Under the pieces are notes generated by a model. It was not told the origin of the DNA. It made no database searches and saw nothing but the letters and a program-made list of their open reading frames with translations. 64,000 bases of DNA, from positions 42,501-106,500 of the forward strand of contig CALYLW010001404.1 of the NCBI GenBank assembly GCA_944989445.1, read 5' to 3'. Numbering within the stretch: position 1 is the first letter of the stretch; each line of letters opens with the position of its first letter. A program made the position numbers and the translations under genes. This stretch comes from Ampullaceana balthica. Lineage: Eukaryota; Mollusca; Gastropoda; Lymnaeidae. Of this stretch, positions 32,996-44,819 are shown in pieces.

Positions 32996-34360
32996 ATAAA
33001 ACAAACCCGTAAAAACAAAGTTTTTGACTATAAATCCCTTATATATGAGTCTTCTTCTTCTGCGTTCTCAATTTGAGTATTGCGTGCCGACGAGTTTTGC
33101 GCCAATTGGCCCGTGGTCTCCGACTTCAGCCTGCTGTTTTCTCTGGATGTGCTTCCATAGCCTTTGGTCAGCCAAGACCATCTGCAAGGCAGCAGTTGAT
33201 TTTGGCAAGCGATGCAGCGTTCACATGCCACGGCTATAAGGGTTCCACGCATTACCCAGCCGCCTTTTATTTCCCCTAACTATGCGTTAGGTACCCACTC
33301 GAAGCTGGGTGGACTCGGGGACGCCCTAGGCCCCGGGAACAAATCCATGGCTTCCCATGGATTCGAACCCGTGACCATCGGTACGCCAGTAGAGAGCGCT
33401 GCCACTCGACCACCGTATCCCCTTGAGTATATATGAGTCATAACTAACAGTATTGATTATTTTCAAACGCGACAAGCATTTACACACTGAATCTGTCTTA
33501 ACTCAAATTTGCTTCATAACCCTAGGGGTGGGTTGGACCGAGCTCAGCATGACACGTAAAATTTAAACAAAAGCACGCCGGTACTTCGATGGGTCGACGT
33601 CAAAGCGTCAACTCAAACTCTCACGTGGGAAAAAAACAATAACAAACAGTGAATTTGAATTACATACGTTATATAAGGATAAACTAAAAATACATTAATT
33701 TATTTACAAATTTCGATCGATCTGAAATTTTGATACGATGCATTGTTAGGTGAGACGGGTCCGTGTGCCAAATTTCAGCTCGATCGGATCACGGGAAATG
33801 AGTCATTTTCGACTTTTGTTTTTCCGCCCGCCCAAGACAGAGAGAGATAATGACAGACAGAGACGCCGGTGAAGTTAATTTAAGGGTTTTAATAAAACAA
33901 ACCCGTAAAAAAAAGTTTTCTACTATAAATCCCTTATATTTGAGTCATAATTAAAAGTATTGATTATGTACAACGCCACAAATATTTACAGACTGACACC
34001 GAGTGATGTCCCCTGTCTTTTAACGGGGGATGGGACGTGAGGGGATGTCGGCACGACGGTCGACGTCTAAGCGTCAACTCAAACTCACGTGGAAAAAAAC
34101 AATAACAAACCGTGAATTTGAATTACATACCTCATATAAGGATAAACTAAAAATGCATTAATTTAATTACGGTTCGATCGATCGATCTGAAATTTTGATA
34201 CGATGCATTGTTAGGTGAGACGGGTCCGTGTGCCAAATTTCAACTCGATCGGATCTCGGGAAGTGGGTCATTTTTTTACTTTTCTTTTTCCGCCCGCCCA
34301 GCCCATGAGATGACGACAGACAGAGATGACCGGCCGCGAAGTTAATATAAGGGATTTAAA
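32996..34360. mobile_element. Two tandem copies of the 19687-20251 family
   Basis: Unit 1 (32996-33889) is interrupted by a SINE at 33052-33427. Unit 2 (33890-34360) is uninterrupted. Both start AAACAAACCCGTAAAAA and carry TATAAATCCCTTATAT, GATAAACTAAAAA, CGATCGATCTGAAATTTTGA, TCCGCCCGCCCA and GAAGTTAAT...AAGGG at the right end. The head-to-tail arrangement suggests local duplication or insertion of one copy beside another. Confidence 0.8.
33052..33427 (-). mobile_element. tRNA-derived SINE with 12 bp target duplication
   Basis: On the minus strand it begins GGGGATACGGTGGTCGAGTG. It has an A box TGGTCGAGTGGC (33401-33412) and a perfect B box GGTTCGAATCC (33359-33369), which form an internal pol III promoter. 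A central block (GAGTCCACCCAGCTTCGAGT then GGGTACCT, and AACGCTGC) is shared with the SINE fragment at 46222-46435. It ends in (GAA)n. The 12 bases TATATATGAGTC flank it exactly (33040-33051 and 33428-33439). Plus-strand open frames here are shadows. Confidence 0.92.
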
Positions 34361-35225
34361 AATGATATGAATAGGATTATGTGTAGATATTTTAAGTCAA
34401 AACGACACGGAATATTATTTTTCTTTAAAAGGGAGGGGTGCGGGGGGAATATTTGATAGAATTATAAACGTTTTAAGTTTGATATAATTGTTCGATTGGT
34501 TTGTGGTCAAACGCCCCTGGCCATTCTAGATATAATGATAAATGAGCCTATTTAAAATTAGTCAAGTATTCATTAACTTTATTGAAGTCATCAAATTCTT
34601 GACATCGCAATTCGAGAGGAGCACAAAACAACTTTTCTTCTTAGCTCAGTTTTTAAGACATTAATTTTAAATATCACAGAAAGGATACTTGATACAGTCA
34701 AGTCATGAGGATTAAGATTAGGCCTATTGTCACTCGTGTCAATATAAATGAAAGTAGGGTGGATTTAGGTGTCTTCGTATAGTACGTAGGTAAGAAACCT
34801 ACACAGTAGTCAAATTTTTTAAAAATGCATTTTCTGGAAGGAACCGGTTCAATAATGGGCATATGTTCCAAGCGTACAAGTACACATGACGTATTTTAAT
34901 ATATCTAGTGGAGTGTAGTGGATTTTATATGTCCCAAACGAATCTGCATTACCCCCAAGAATTCCTTTTTGACCCCAGATTAGGTTATTTACCCCTGTTC
35001 GCCGACTTCTTTCTTACGGGATGCCCGTTAGTCAATTGAGGGATTTTTTTAAAAAATACATTTTAATAATATAATTTTTTTAATAATTTTTTTTCTAAGC
35101 CAAGACGTTAACCGTGATGATTAATAGTAAATGTTTAATTTGTATGCATTAAAATAAAATGTAATCGAAGGATGTTAACACAGTTCGTTTTCTGAAGGCC
35201 GGTTAAACGTTTTAAAAAACGCGGG
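34361..35225. other. No gene recognised; AT-rich filler inside the nested region
   Basis: Contains poly-A/T tracts and a G-rich patch (34430-34447). No supported gene. Confidence 0.5.
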
Positions 35226-35428
35226 TTACAATATAACAATGTAGACCTTCACTAAATAAATAATAAATGCTTAAATGACAATAAAAGTGATTTGAAACAT
35301 ACTTATTTTCAAATAGAAAATAAGGTTTTTTTTGTTTTTGTTTTTTTTTGGGGGGGTCCTAACTTTTTGTGACGACGTGTGACGAGGGGGGGGGGTCAAA
35401 AATCGGCCAAAATAGCGTGACGTCATTT

Positions 35429-37794
35429 ATGGACGTCAAATATTATAATTATATTTAATAGCTTAAAACATGCTTAAGAAGATTTTAACTTTTAATTATT
35501 AATGTTCTCAATAATTTAAACATAAACAATTGATGATGTGCTAATTTTTTTTTGTATCCTAAACCTATGCTAATAATGAGAAGCCTATTGAAAGTGTATA
35601 GTCATCGTTTTTTATTAAGCAGTTTCAATCAGCCTGCAACTAAATATCATTAGTAATAATATCAAGAAAAATTTCTTTCAAAATATATTTCAGTTATAGA
35701 TATGTGTGAGGGCCAGTTACTTTTTAGTTTAAAATGTAGGTGTCTTTAGAAATTAAATTTATTAGATGAAATGAGATTAAGACTTGAGATTGAGATCATC
35801 AAAATTAAGGCATAATAATTTTATAAGGGACATAGAACAACAAGGAAATTACTAAACAGAAATTAATAAGGCCTAGTCCCTAGGTAATTTATCATTTAGC
35901 ATTTAAATTTAAGTTAAAGTAAAGCTCACGTAAAGTAAATAAATTATAAATTACAAAGACTTAATATAAGGTACTTTGACAGAAAATTTAAATGTGGTCC
36001 TATAGGCTTAATAAATAGTATATCAATTTAAAGGGCTTGCAAAGACCTTTTCAAAAACACTTGTTTTATCTTTCTATCTTTTATAGAAATGGAGTTATGA
36101 TTTTTTTTGGTAAATTTTTCCCCCTTATATAACCTATATACATGTAATTTATTCCAAAACTTGTGACCCAAATTTCAAATTTGGTACTCTTTCCATCACA
36201 ACTTTTTTAATTTTAGAGATATGGGTATCAAATTTTCAGGATACATTCACAATTCAATGTACAAAACAATGAATAGAAATGTTTAAAGTAAATCAAGATT
36301 TTGAATTTTTTAATAAATATATTTAAAGGCATGTTCAAAAAAAATCTTGATGAAAATTGTAACAAAAATAGAAATGAGTGCAAACATTTGCATGCCTATT
36401 GTATTTTTATTGAATATATGGTACAATTAAATCAATAACTATATTTAAATGTTTGAAGGGTAAGTATTTGACTTTAAAAATTAAATTTAATGCAAATTAC
36501 TAAAATATATATATATTAAAATAGACGACACAGACGAGGTATGACATTAAAACGATAACTAAAATATGAATTAAAATTAAATTCATCAAGCATTCGTAGA
36601 TTTCAGTATCTCATTTAAAGATAATAATAACAATTTTACTGTCATTTTTCTGAGTAAATAACAAGTATTCACATTTCTCAATAGCCCATGTATTTCATAA
36701 GTCATAAGCTTTGTCATTGTCATCTATTTGGCAGCTGAAGAAATTTTGAATTCTGCAGTTGATTTTGAATATTATTATTTTTTATAATTATACATATAAT
36801 TTAATTATTTTATTTTAATTATTGAGATTTATTTCTTTGGATTGATTTTGTAAATAATATTTTGTCAATTGTCAACATTTTTATAAAAAGATGATGGTAA
36901 GTGAGACTTATATACCCTACACTTAAACAAACCAGTAAATCTGAAATAAAAGGATTACACCACCTCTATAATTGTTAATTATAAGGTAAGTATCAATTGT
37001 GACTTATTTGTGGACAAAAACAATTATTAATTATTAAATTATGTTCTTAACTTAAACTGATCATTGAGTAATAATATAAAATATAATTAACTAATTAATA
37101 AATTACTAGTCCATAACCAAATACAATTTAAGAAAAATGTAACAAGAAAAAAATTAGTGAATTACTGGCATCTTCCTATAATTTATTTAAATCTGCCTTA
37201 AAATTAAATAAAACATTAAATTACTAATAGTAACAACCCCTTATTATTTTCTTTATAAGGGGAGGTGACTCTATGACGATCTGCATCTTCTTAATTTTAG
37301 ACTAAGCTAATCACACTTAGAAAAATCATAACTTTTTATGCCAGCTTTTGTTTTCAATAAAGGAAATTGATTTGGGTTAAAAAATGAATTGGGTACAAGA
37401 GAAAGTTAATCCCTATGAACTCAAGCCTAAAAGAAAGTTATATTATGCTTTTTACGTACACACCGTTAATACCGACCAATGAAAATAAAACCCCTCCTCG
37501 CTAAAACGCATAACTTGTGTGAAAATGATACTAGTGTGGTCGACAAAATGTACCCTCTTCGTCACTGATGACAAATAACAAATAAACAAAAATTATGAAG
37601 TAAAGCACAAAAAACCATCGTCATCGCTTAAGGCACATACGCCCGTATAGTGAAAAACTGAAACGGTATTTGCGATTTTTTCCGACATGCGCAAAAAGAT
37701 GCGCGAACTAGTATTGAAGTGCCTATTAATATTTTTCCTTCTCCCATCATAGTCATAGTCCATATCCATATGCCACAGATACAGGACTATCTTA
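35429..37794. other. No gene recognised; extremely AT-rich
   Basis: Very low GC, no open frame of note, no array. The only composition change is near 37450-37700, where short CG-containing phrases occur. Confidence 0.5.
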
Positions 37795-38620
37795 TCTTAT
37801 CTGTTTCAGATGCTCCTTTTATACAGAAGATTATTGCGTCCTACGCTTATCTATGGTTTGTGTTTTTAGTCCTGCATTCTTATTAGAGTTTTAAATGTTG
37901 ATAAAGTGTTGGCTTTCCTGGTTTCTTCAGGCAACCCATTCCACGCCCACGCCCGAATTCCGGAGGGGAAGAACGAAAATTTTATGAGTTTGTTCTTGCA
38001 TACGGAATAAGAAATGTGTTTTTATCCTTATGTCTATCTGAGGGTTGTATTAAGTTATCTTTGTGTTGTATTTCTAAATTAGAGTTCATTGCTTTATGTA
38101 TGATTACTACTTTACTCTTGGTTCTTCTATCCTCTAGTGTTTCAAGGTTTAATGATTTAACTAATGGTGTTATTCTAGTCAGTTTTGAATATTCTCCAGT
38201 AATGAATCTGGCAGCTCTTTTTTGGATTTGTTCTAGTTTATCAATGTTTTCTTTGGTGGATGGTTCCCATACAGAAGATGCATATTCTAGTACAGGTCTC
38301 ACCGAGGTGAGATAGCATTTTAGTTTTATATCGTTATTACATTTGTAAAGGTTTCTTTTTATAAAGCCTAAGGTTTTGTTTGATTTTTTAATAACTTCAT
38401 TGACATGGGGATTCCATGATAATTTCTCATTTATTATGACTCCTAAGTAATTTGCATCTTTAGTTTGGGTTAGTTCCTTTCCATGAATGTAATATTTTGA
38501 ATTTATTTGTTTCTTTTTCTTTGTTACTCTTAACAGTTGACACTTTTCTGGGTGGAAACTCATACTCCAGTTAGTTTCCCATTTTATCAATTCATCTAAG
38601 TCTTTTTCTAAAGTTTTGAC
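37795..38620 (-). mobile_element. LINE fragment B: reverse transcriptase C-terminal region
   Basis: The minus-strand frame 38590-37982 encodes the thumb and downstream part of a non-LTR retrotransposon polymerase (motifs FHPEKCQLLRV, YLGVIINEKLSW, RPVLEYASSVW, LEQIQKRAARFITG). The last part (SGIRAWNGLP in sister copies) is shifted out of frame near 37975. The 3' UTR ends with TAAGATAAG-type repeats. The copy is 5' truncated at about 38620, as is usual for LINEs. The layout fits the jockey/CR1/L2 assemblage; the exact clade is not assigned. Confidence 0.9.
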
Positions 38621-38996
38621 TATACTCTAAGGTCTAATGATAATCTAACTAAGTTAATATTAATATCATTTTTTTTAAATTACATTTCTTTGTAATTATA
38701 TATAAAAATATTAAATTAAAATATTTTTATTGTAAAAAAATTAATAAATTATACCCAACACTATAAAACCATTATTTTATTTTATATTATAATTATAGGG
38801 GCCAAATTATTTAGTTATTACAATGTTCAATATAACTTTAACTTTGACTAGCCTAACTAGTTGGGTTTTTTTTTAATTAAATTTGTTGGTCTACTATGTC
38901 AGTCCATGATGAACTATGATTATGATGGCATACTCATACTCAGTTACCTCTATACTCATACTAGTCATACTCATTGTCCTAGCCTTTATAATATTA
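38621..38996. other. AT-rich spacer between LINE copies B and C
   Basis: No gene or repeat recognised. Confidence 0.5.
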
Positions 38997-40010
38997 CTTA
39001 TATTATCTTATCTGTTTATAGACACTCCTTCTATACAGAAGATAATTGCGTCCTACGCTTATCTATGGTTTGTGTTTAGTCCTGCATTTTTATTAGAGAT
39101 TTTAATGTTGATAAAGTGTTGGTTTTCCTGGATTCTTCAGGCAACCCATTCCACGCCCGAATTCCGGACGGGAAGAAGGAAAACTTGTATGTGTTTGTTC
39201 TTGCATACAGAATAAGAAAGGTGTTTTTATCCTTATGTCTATCTGAGGGTTGTATTAAGTTATCTTTGTGTTGTATTTCTAAATTAGAATTAATTGCTTT
39301 ATTTATGATTACTACTTTGTTCTTGGTTCTTCTATCCTCTAGTGTTTCAAGGTTTAATGATTTAACTAATGGTGTTATTCTTGTCAGTTTCGAATATTCT
39401 CCAGTAATGAATCTGGCAGCTCTTTTTTGAATTTGTTCTAGTTTATCAATGTTTTCTTTGGTGGATGGGTCCCATACAGAAGATGCATATTCTAGTACAG
39501 GTCTCACCAAAGTGAGGTAGCATTTTAGTTTTATATCTCTATTACATTTGTTAACGTTTCTTTTTATAAAGCCTAAGGTTTTGTTTGACTTTTTAATAAC
39601 TTCATTGACATGGGGATTCCATGATAGTTTCTCATTTATTAAGACTCCTAAGTATTTTGCATCTTTAGTTTGGGTCAGTTCTTTTCCATGAATGTAATAT
39701 TTTGAATTTATTTTGTTTCTTTTTCTTTGTTACTCTTAACAGTTGACACTTTTCTGGGTGGAAAGACATACTCCAGTTAGTTTCCCATTTTATCAATTCA
39801 TCTAAGTCTTTTTGTAAAATTTTGCTATCTTGTTCTGATTTAATTGTTCTATAGATTATACAATCATCAGCAAATAACCTAACTTTTGTACCTGTTGAGA
39901 TGTTGTTGGGTAAATCATTTATATAAATTAAAAAGAGTAAGGGACCTAGCACAGTTCCTTGTGGAACTCCTGAGTTAACCTTTATTGGTGCAGATTTAGA
40001 TCCATTAATT
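38997..40010 (-). mobile_element. LINE fragment C: reverse transcriptase palm to 3' end
   Basis: Same family and orientation as fragment B but longer. It includes the SGVPQGTVLGPLLF-type palm segment and the catalytic FADD (RLFADDCIIY, near 39866), then the thumb (FHPEKCQ), a C-terminal block (RPVLEYASSVWDP, 39510-39076) and a 3' UTR. A frameshift near 39710 separates the two open parts. The endonuclease domain and ORF1 are absent. Its interior gives the uninterrupted version of the site occupied by the element in fragment A. Confidence 0.92.
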
Positions 40011-40904
40011 ATTATACTTATTAATTATAATACTTATTTATATTTTTTTTAAATTACAGTCATAATCATGCCTTATTATTTATGGCCTTTTGTGATTATA
40101 AAAATTGTTATCCTTTTGTAATGTTTAATCTATGTTATTAAATAATTATTTAAATTTATTAATAAACAAGGATTCGGGAGGCATCAACTCAATCTCAAGA
40201 CTCAAGTGTCAACAAGTTATATGATTATTATATCAATTTAATTCTGAATACTGAATTGTTAAGGAAAAAAATATTTTAACATTAACTTTTAATTTTAAGC
40301 GGTAATAAAATTTATTTCACAATTCCAATATCTTTTAAATTCGTTTTATTTTAACAGGAGCTAGAATTAGGTTAAAAGCATTTATTTATGCCTGACTACC
40401 TGTATACTGTATTCGATTCTTTTCTGCACCAATATTATGTTTATGAAATTTAATGCACTCTCGCTTACCTCGTTTATTCACTGGCCGAACTCTAACGGCC
40501 ACCTGAACTTTGTCAGACATTTTGAGGAACTAAGATAAGAAATTACTACTAAACACAATAATTAAAACAATCCAAGGTTCACTCTGTACTACATATCCAT
40601 TCAGAATCGTCGGTATGTGGTAAAAAAAATCCTAGGGACACCTGCAGACAGCAGTAGACGTCGCCATCTTTGATGTTTAGTTATAAATACAACATCCGGG
40701 CGCTGAGGATGAATCATCTTCCGGTCAAATATTGCTTGGAAGAGCTCAGCAGATCGATTTTTAAGACCTGGTGGCGGGTAGTTAGGGCTGAGCCGGGTAC
40801 CAACCCGGATACCCGGAAAGGATAAGTGTACCTGGCTCATACGACAACTGACGGTAAACTGAATCTCATGCAATTATCAAAAAGGAGTTCTCTTATCATT
40901 TAAT
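40011..40904. other. No gene recognised; inverted GAGCCGGGTAC pair at 40790-40843
   Basis: AT-rich to about 40480, then GC-balanced. GAGCCGGGTAC and GTACCTGGCTC form an inverted pair within 55 bases; a related CCCGGCTC lies at 42513. The minus-strand frame at 40601-40873 has no recognisable domain. Confidence 0.45.
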
Positions 40905-41895
40905 ACAGGTTAACTCAGGAGTTCCACAAAGACCTGTGCTAGGTCCCTTACTCTTTTTAATTTATATAAATGATTTACCCAACAACATCTCAACAGGTAC
41001 AAAAGTTAGGTTATTTGCTGATGATTTTATAATCTATAGAACAATTAAATCAGAACAAGACAGCAACATTTTACAAAAAGACTTAGATGAATTGATAAAA
41101 TGGGAAACTAACTGGAGTATGTCTTTCCACCCAGAAAAGTGTCAAGTGTTAAGAGTAACAAAGAAAAAGAAACAAATAAGTTCAAAATATTACATTCATG
41201 GAAAAGAACTGACCCAAACTAAAGATGCAAAATACTTAGGAGTCTTAATAAATGAGAAACTATCATGGAATCCCCATGTCAGTGAAGTTATTAAAAAATA
41301 AAACAAAACCTTAGGCTTTATAAAAAGAAACTTTAACAAATGTAATAGAGATATAAAGCTAAAATGCTACCTCACTTTGGTGAGACCTGTACTAGAATAT
41401 GCATCTTCTGTATGGGACCCATCCACCAAAGAAAACATTGATAAACTAGAACAAATTCAAAAAAGAGCTGCCAGATTCATTACTGGAGAATATTCGAAAC
41501 TGACAAGAATAACACCATTAGTTAAATCATTAAACCTTGAAACACTAGAGGATAGAAGAACCAAGAGTAAAGTAGTAATCATACATAAAGCAATTAATTC
41601 TAATTTAGAAATACAACACAAAGATAACTTAATACAACCCTCAGATAGACATAAGGATAAAAACACATTTCTTATTCCGTATGCAAGAACAAACACATAC
41701 AAGTTTTCCTTCTTCCCGTCCGGAATTCGGGCGTGGAATGGGTTGCCTGAAGAATCCAGGAAAACCAACACTTTATCAACATTTAAATCTCTAATAAAAA
41801 GGCAGAACTAAACACAAACCATAGATAAGCGTAGGACGCAATAATCTTCTGTATAGAAGGATCGTCTGTAAACAGATAAGATGAGATAATACGAG
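40905..41895 (+). mobile_element. LINE fragment D: reverse transcriptase to 3' end, one nonsense codon
   Basis: Opposite orientation to B and C. It opens with VNSGVPQ (palm), then YINDLP, the catalytic FADD (41009-41020 region), FHPEKCQ, YLGVLINEKLSW, RPVLEYASSVWDP, and ends with FPSGIRAWNGLPEE and a stop at 41809-41811. The only frame-breaking change seen is a TAA at 41299-41301, where sister copies have a Ser codon (TCA-like). The 3' UTR ends CAGATAAGATGAGATAA. It is 5' truncated inside the palm and non-autonomous as it stands. Confidence 0.93.
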
Positions 41896-43155
41896 CAACC
41901 AAGCCCGTCCAAGGACGTTCCGCCACCGTTCGGTGGCATGTTGTAACTCCCCTCCAACAGCCGTCTCGACCGGCATACATGTGCATCGAACCAAAAATAC
42001 TATTCATTATAGTTAAAATAAATAACTCGTAAAAACAGAGCTTCTTGCTATAAATGCCAACGCGCATAACTCAAAATAAAGTCTTGGAATTGGAAGAAAT
42101 ACTGCACCAAAAATAACTCGTTTTGAACGTCCGCGTAAATGGCGTAAACGTGTTCAATATGATTGGCTGCACGAGTCCTATGTGTTTGAGGGACCAATCG
42201 CTATAGATGACTGGACACAAAGGACAGAAACTTGCCTTTTATTATATAGGATTGTTTCCATTCCATGGCAGAAATAAAAAGAACCTTTTTAGACCAATAA
42301 CGTCTTTCTTTACATAATATTTTGGACACTACTTTCAATAATATGACTATGACAGTGAATTGATCGCTTCTGGTTCTATACATATCATATTAGTTTCTCC
42401 CTTTGTGGAAAAACTGAAATGCATTACTTTTTTTAAAAAATGGATATCTCGGTGTTTTGAAATACCCGGACGGGAATAACCCAGACCCGGAGAGATGGAC
42501 AGTGCACCCGGCTCAGCAAGTAATCAATATTACCAATATCCCATTACTTAAAGAGACGTAACCAAATTTATTTCTCGTTAGTCCGATCTTTTAGAGTTAT
42601 CTTATAAACTTCTATAAAAAGCAAAATGACAAGACTTGAGCAATTCACTTTGTTTTATTGACAATATTGACATTTTATAATCCCCCTTTTAACCCAAAAA
42701 AGGTCAGGCCGACTAAAATAAAAATGGAAATCAATTTAATCAATATTTGACGTAAGGCCTGGACACAAATAAATTTTGATTGAATTGCAATATTTGTTTT
42801 ATATTAAAATAAAACTTTTCAAATGTTCTCAGTTTGTAGAATAAATATAAAATGCGTTTCATAATTTAGTTTCCAAAAAATGACAGTTTGGCCTCCATGG
42901 TTTTATTCCACGCTAGAGATGAAATATTCTCGGTATGCTAGATTCATGAAAAGTGTCGTCGTGAACAGCATTCGCTAGTTGTCTCAACTTTCTGAGATCT
43001 TAACAAGGGCGGGCAATTGTTTAGGCTCGGTGGGTCACTTTGTGGTAGCGGATTTTAGCGGAGCGCCTCACCATTAAAAATGATTGTTTTCTTTTGTTAA
43101 CTTTAGATAACATTTCACTATAATTAGAAAAGTGTAAAAGGTATCATAAAAATAA
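41896..43155. other. No gene recognised
   Basis: Includes a CGGTGGCATGTTGTAACTCC patch at 41930, a fragment resembling the CGTAAAAACA...CTATAAAT phrase of the 19687 family at about 42028-42060, and AT-rich sequence. No supported gene. Confidence 0.45.
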
Positions 43156-43535
43156 CTGAAAAGAATACCACCATTGGTTAACTCATTAAACCTTGAAACA
43201 CTAGAGGATAGAAGGACCAAGAGCAAAGTAGTAATCATACATAAAGCAATTAATTCTAATTTAGAAATACAACACAAAGATAACTTAATACAACCCTCAG
43301 ATAGAAATAAGTATAAAATCACCTTTCCTATTCCGTATGCAAGAACAAACACATACAAATTTTCATTCTTTCCGTCCGAAATTCGGGCGTGGAATGGGTT
43401 GCCTGAAGAAACCAGGAAAATCAACACTTTATCAACATTTAAAACTCTTATAAGAATGCAGGACTAAACACAAACCATAAATAAGCTTAGGACGCATTAT
43501 CTTCTGTATAGAAGAAGCGTCTGTAACAGATAAGA
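43156..43535 (+). mobile_element. LINE fragment E: C-terminal end
   Basis: Open frame 43174-43467 encodes the last about 95 residues of the same polymerase (SLNLETLEDRR, PYARTNTYKFSFFPS, RAWNGLPEE), followed by the 3' UTR and a tail GATAAGATAGATGAGATAT. The junction on the left (about 43156) marks 5' truncation. Substitutions relative to D are few. Confidence 0.92.
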
Positions 43536-43744
43536 TAGATGAGATATTTATTGTGCTAATGTCATATTATCTAGAGTTCTGGCTAATACAAGAATAAAAT
43601 TTATGAGACAAGTACAGCTGGTCACACTTTTTTACAATTTTTAAAATATCGTGAGTGAAGTTGTTTTTTTTTAATCCGGCATATTAACTTTGAAATCTTA
43701 CGGGGTTGTTTAATTATATTCTTATCACCTCCTGCACGTTTATG

Positions 43745-43830
43745 TCTGACCCAGACATGGCCAGATTAAGCCATCTTGGTGCCTTAGGCACAAATCCACA
43801 TGTGTGCCCACTTCTGCCCCAGGCCCCCGA
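43745..43830. mobile_element. Possible hAT-like terminus
   Basis: CAGACATGGCCAGATTAAGC then CATCTTGGTGCCTTAGGCAC resembles termini of hAT elements of the form GG..ATTAA..TTGGTGCCYTAGGCA. Only one end was seen and the assignment rests on remembered patterns. Confidence 0.35.
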
Positions 43831-43963
43831 TCCTCTACTGACCGCTGGTATGTTCAATATTATGCACACAAAAAAACTAACAGAAAAACAGGTGTTAACA
43901 CATATGTTTGTACTACTATCACTCATGTAAAACCTACAATAAGGTATTTCTGTACTAAAATTA

Positions 43964-44345
43964 ATGATTGAATTTGTGCTTGGTGCGGGCAAACCTCGAT
44001 TTGAAAGAAGGCACAGACAGTTCCGTAAGGCCGATTGGGGTAAGCACGAGGCCGAGAACGAGGCCAAGCTCGCTATGCTGGATGTTGACAACATGGATGC
44101 CAAATACGGGCGGTTCATTGACACTATCCTTGGGGTTGCGATGCGAACGATCCCAAGGACTAACGGAAAACAGAAATTCAGACCTTACTGGGACAAGAGT
44201 CTGACAGATTTGGTGAAACAACGAGCAAAAGCACGGGAAAAGGCCGCTAGACTGAAGACGCCCGAAGCTCGCAGGGCGTACAACAGACTAAAACGCTGAA
44301 GTCCGGGCCGCTGCCGGCAAAGCGAAGAAGGCGAAATGGGTAAAT
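43964..44345 (+). mobile_element. Fragment of another LINE: endonuclease-RT linker region
   Basis: The open frame of 111 codons contains RTIPRTNGKQKFRPYWDKSL and ends QRAKAREKAARLKTPEARR. A basic, Ala/Arg-rich stretch after an 'IPR...PYW' motif is typical of the linker between endonuclease and reverse transcriptase in jockey-like LINEs. One base is gained or lost near 44298: the shifted frame continues EVRAAAGKAKKAKW. No polymerase motif follows. Codon use is far richer in GC than LINE family A-F, so this is a different family. Confidence 0.65.
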
Positions 44346-44755
44346 ATTAGGGCTGTTAACGATTAATTTAAATGTAATCGTTAAATTTTGAAATATTAAC
44401 GATTAATTTATAGTTAATTTCAATCAAAGTTAAAAAATTAAATTTATGATGTCATAAGTAACACTTATTAAACGTTCTTGTTGAAAATCTAAATAACACT
44501 TGGATGTCTTTTTTATATGTCATCTTTTAACCAACTACGCAATAAAATGAACAAAAAAACTTTTTTTAAAAGATGAGGCCCAGCTGCAGTGAGGAATGTA
44601 GAATCTCGCATGAAAAAGCAGAAAATAAATAATTAGTCACAAACTAAGTAGTCACACGGGGGGACTCAGAACTCTAAGTTTTATTGATATTTATTGTAAT
44701 CGATTGTGGGATTTAATGTGAGATATAAAATTTGATCAACTAACACAAAAGTTCA
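44346..44755. mobile_element. Dispersed repeat: TTAACGATTAA-type end plus rearranged copy of 4537-4745
   Basis: Begins GGGCTGTTAACGATTAATTT with repeated TTAACGATTAATTTA motifs, a subterminal pattern common in hAT elements. From 44510 it carries block B of the 4537-4745 repeat inverted, then block A direct (AACTCTAAGTTTTATTGATA). A hAT transposase pseudogene starts directly downstream and may belong to the same element. Confidence 0.5.
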
Positions 44756-44819
44756 AAGAACAAAGAATTACAGGGGAAAATATCAATAAATAATTATAAT
44801 AATATTATAATAATATAAT

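Larger units (their letters stand above)
32423..35428. mobile_element. Second Harbinger-like element, apparently split by nested repeats
   Basis: The left part (GGGGCCGTCCATAAATGACG, preceded by TTA at 32420-32422) continues to about 32594. The right part resumes at about 35226 (compare the interior of 26433-26853) and ends TTTATGGACGTC at about 35428, where the last bases are mutated. About 2.6 kb between them holds other families, including 32996-34360. The simplest reading is nested insertion, though two separate fragments cannot be excluded. Confidence 0.6.

Noticed and set aside
33024..33436. Overlapping plus- and minus-strand frames of 68-74 codons
   Set aside because: They lie in the SINE and its flanks; non-coding pol III-type element explains the sequence.
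38016..38315. Plus-strand frames over LINE copies B and C (also 39116-39430, and the minus frame 41457-41771 over D)
   Set aside because: Antisense shadows of the reverse transcriptase; they recur in every copy only because the LINE does.
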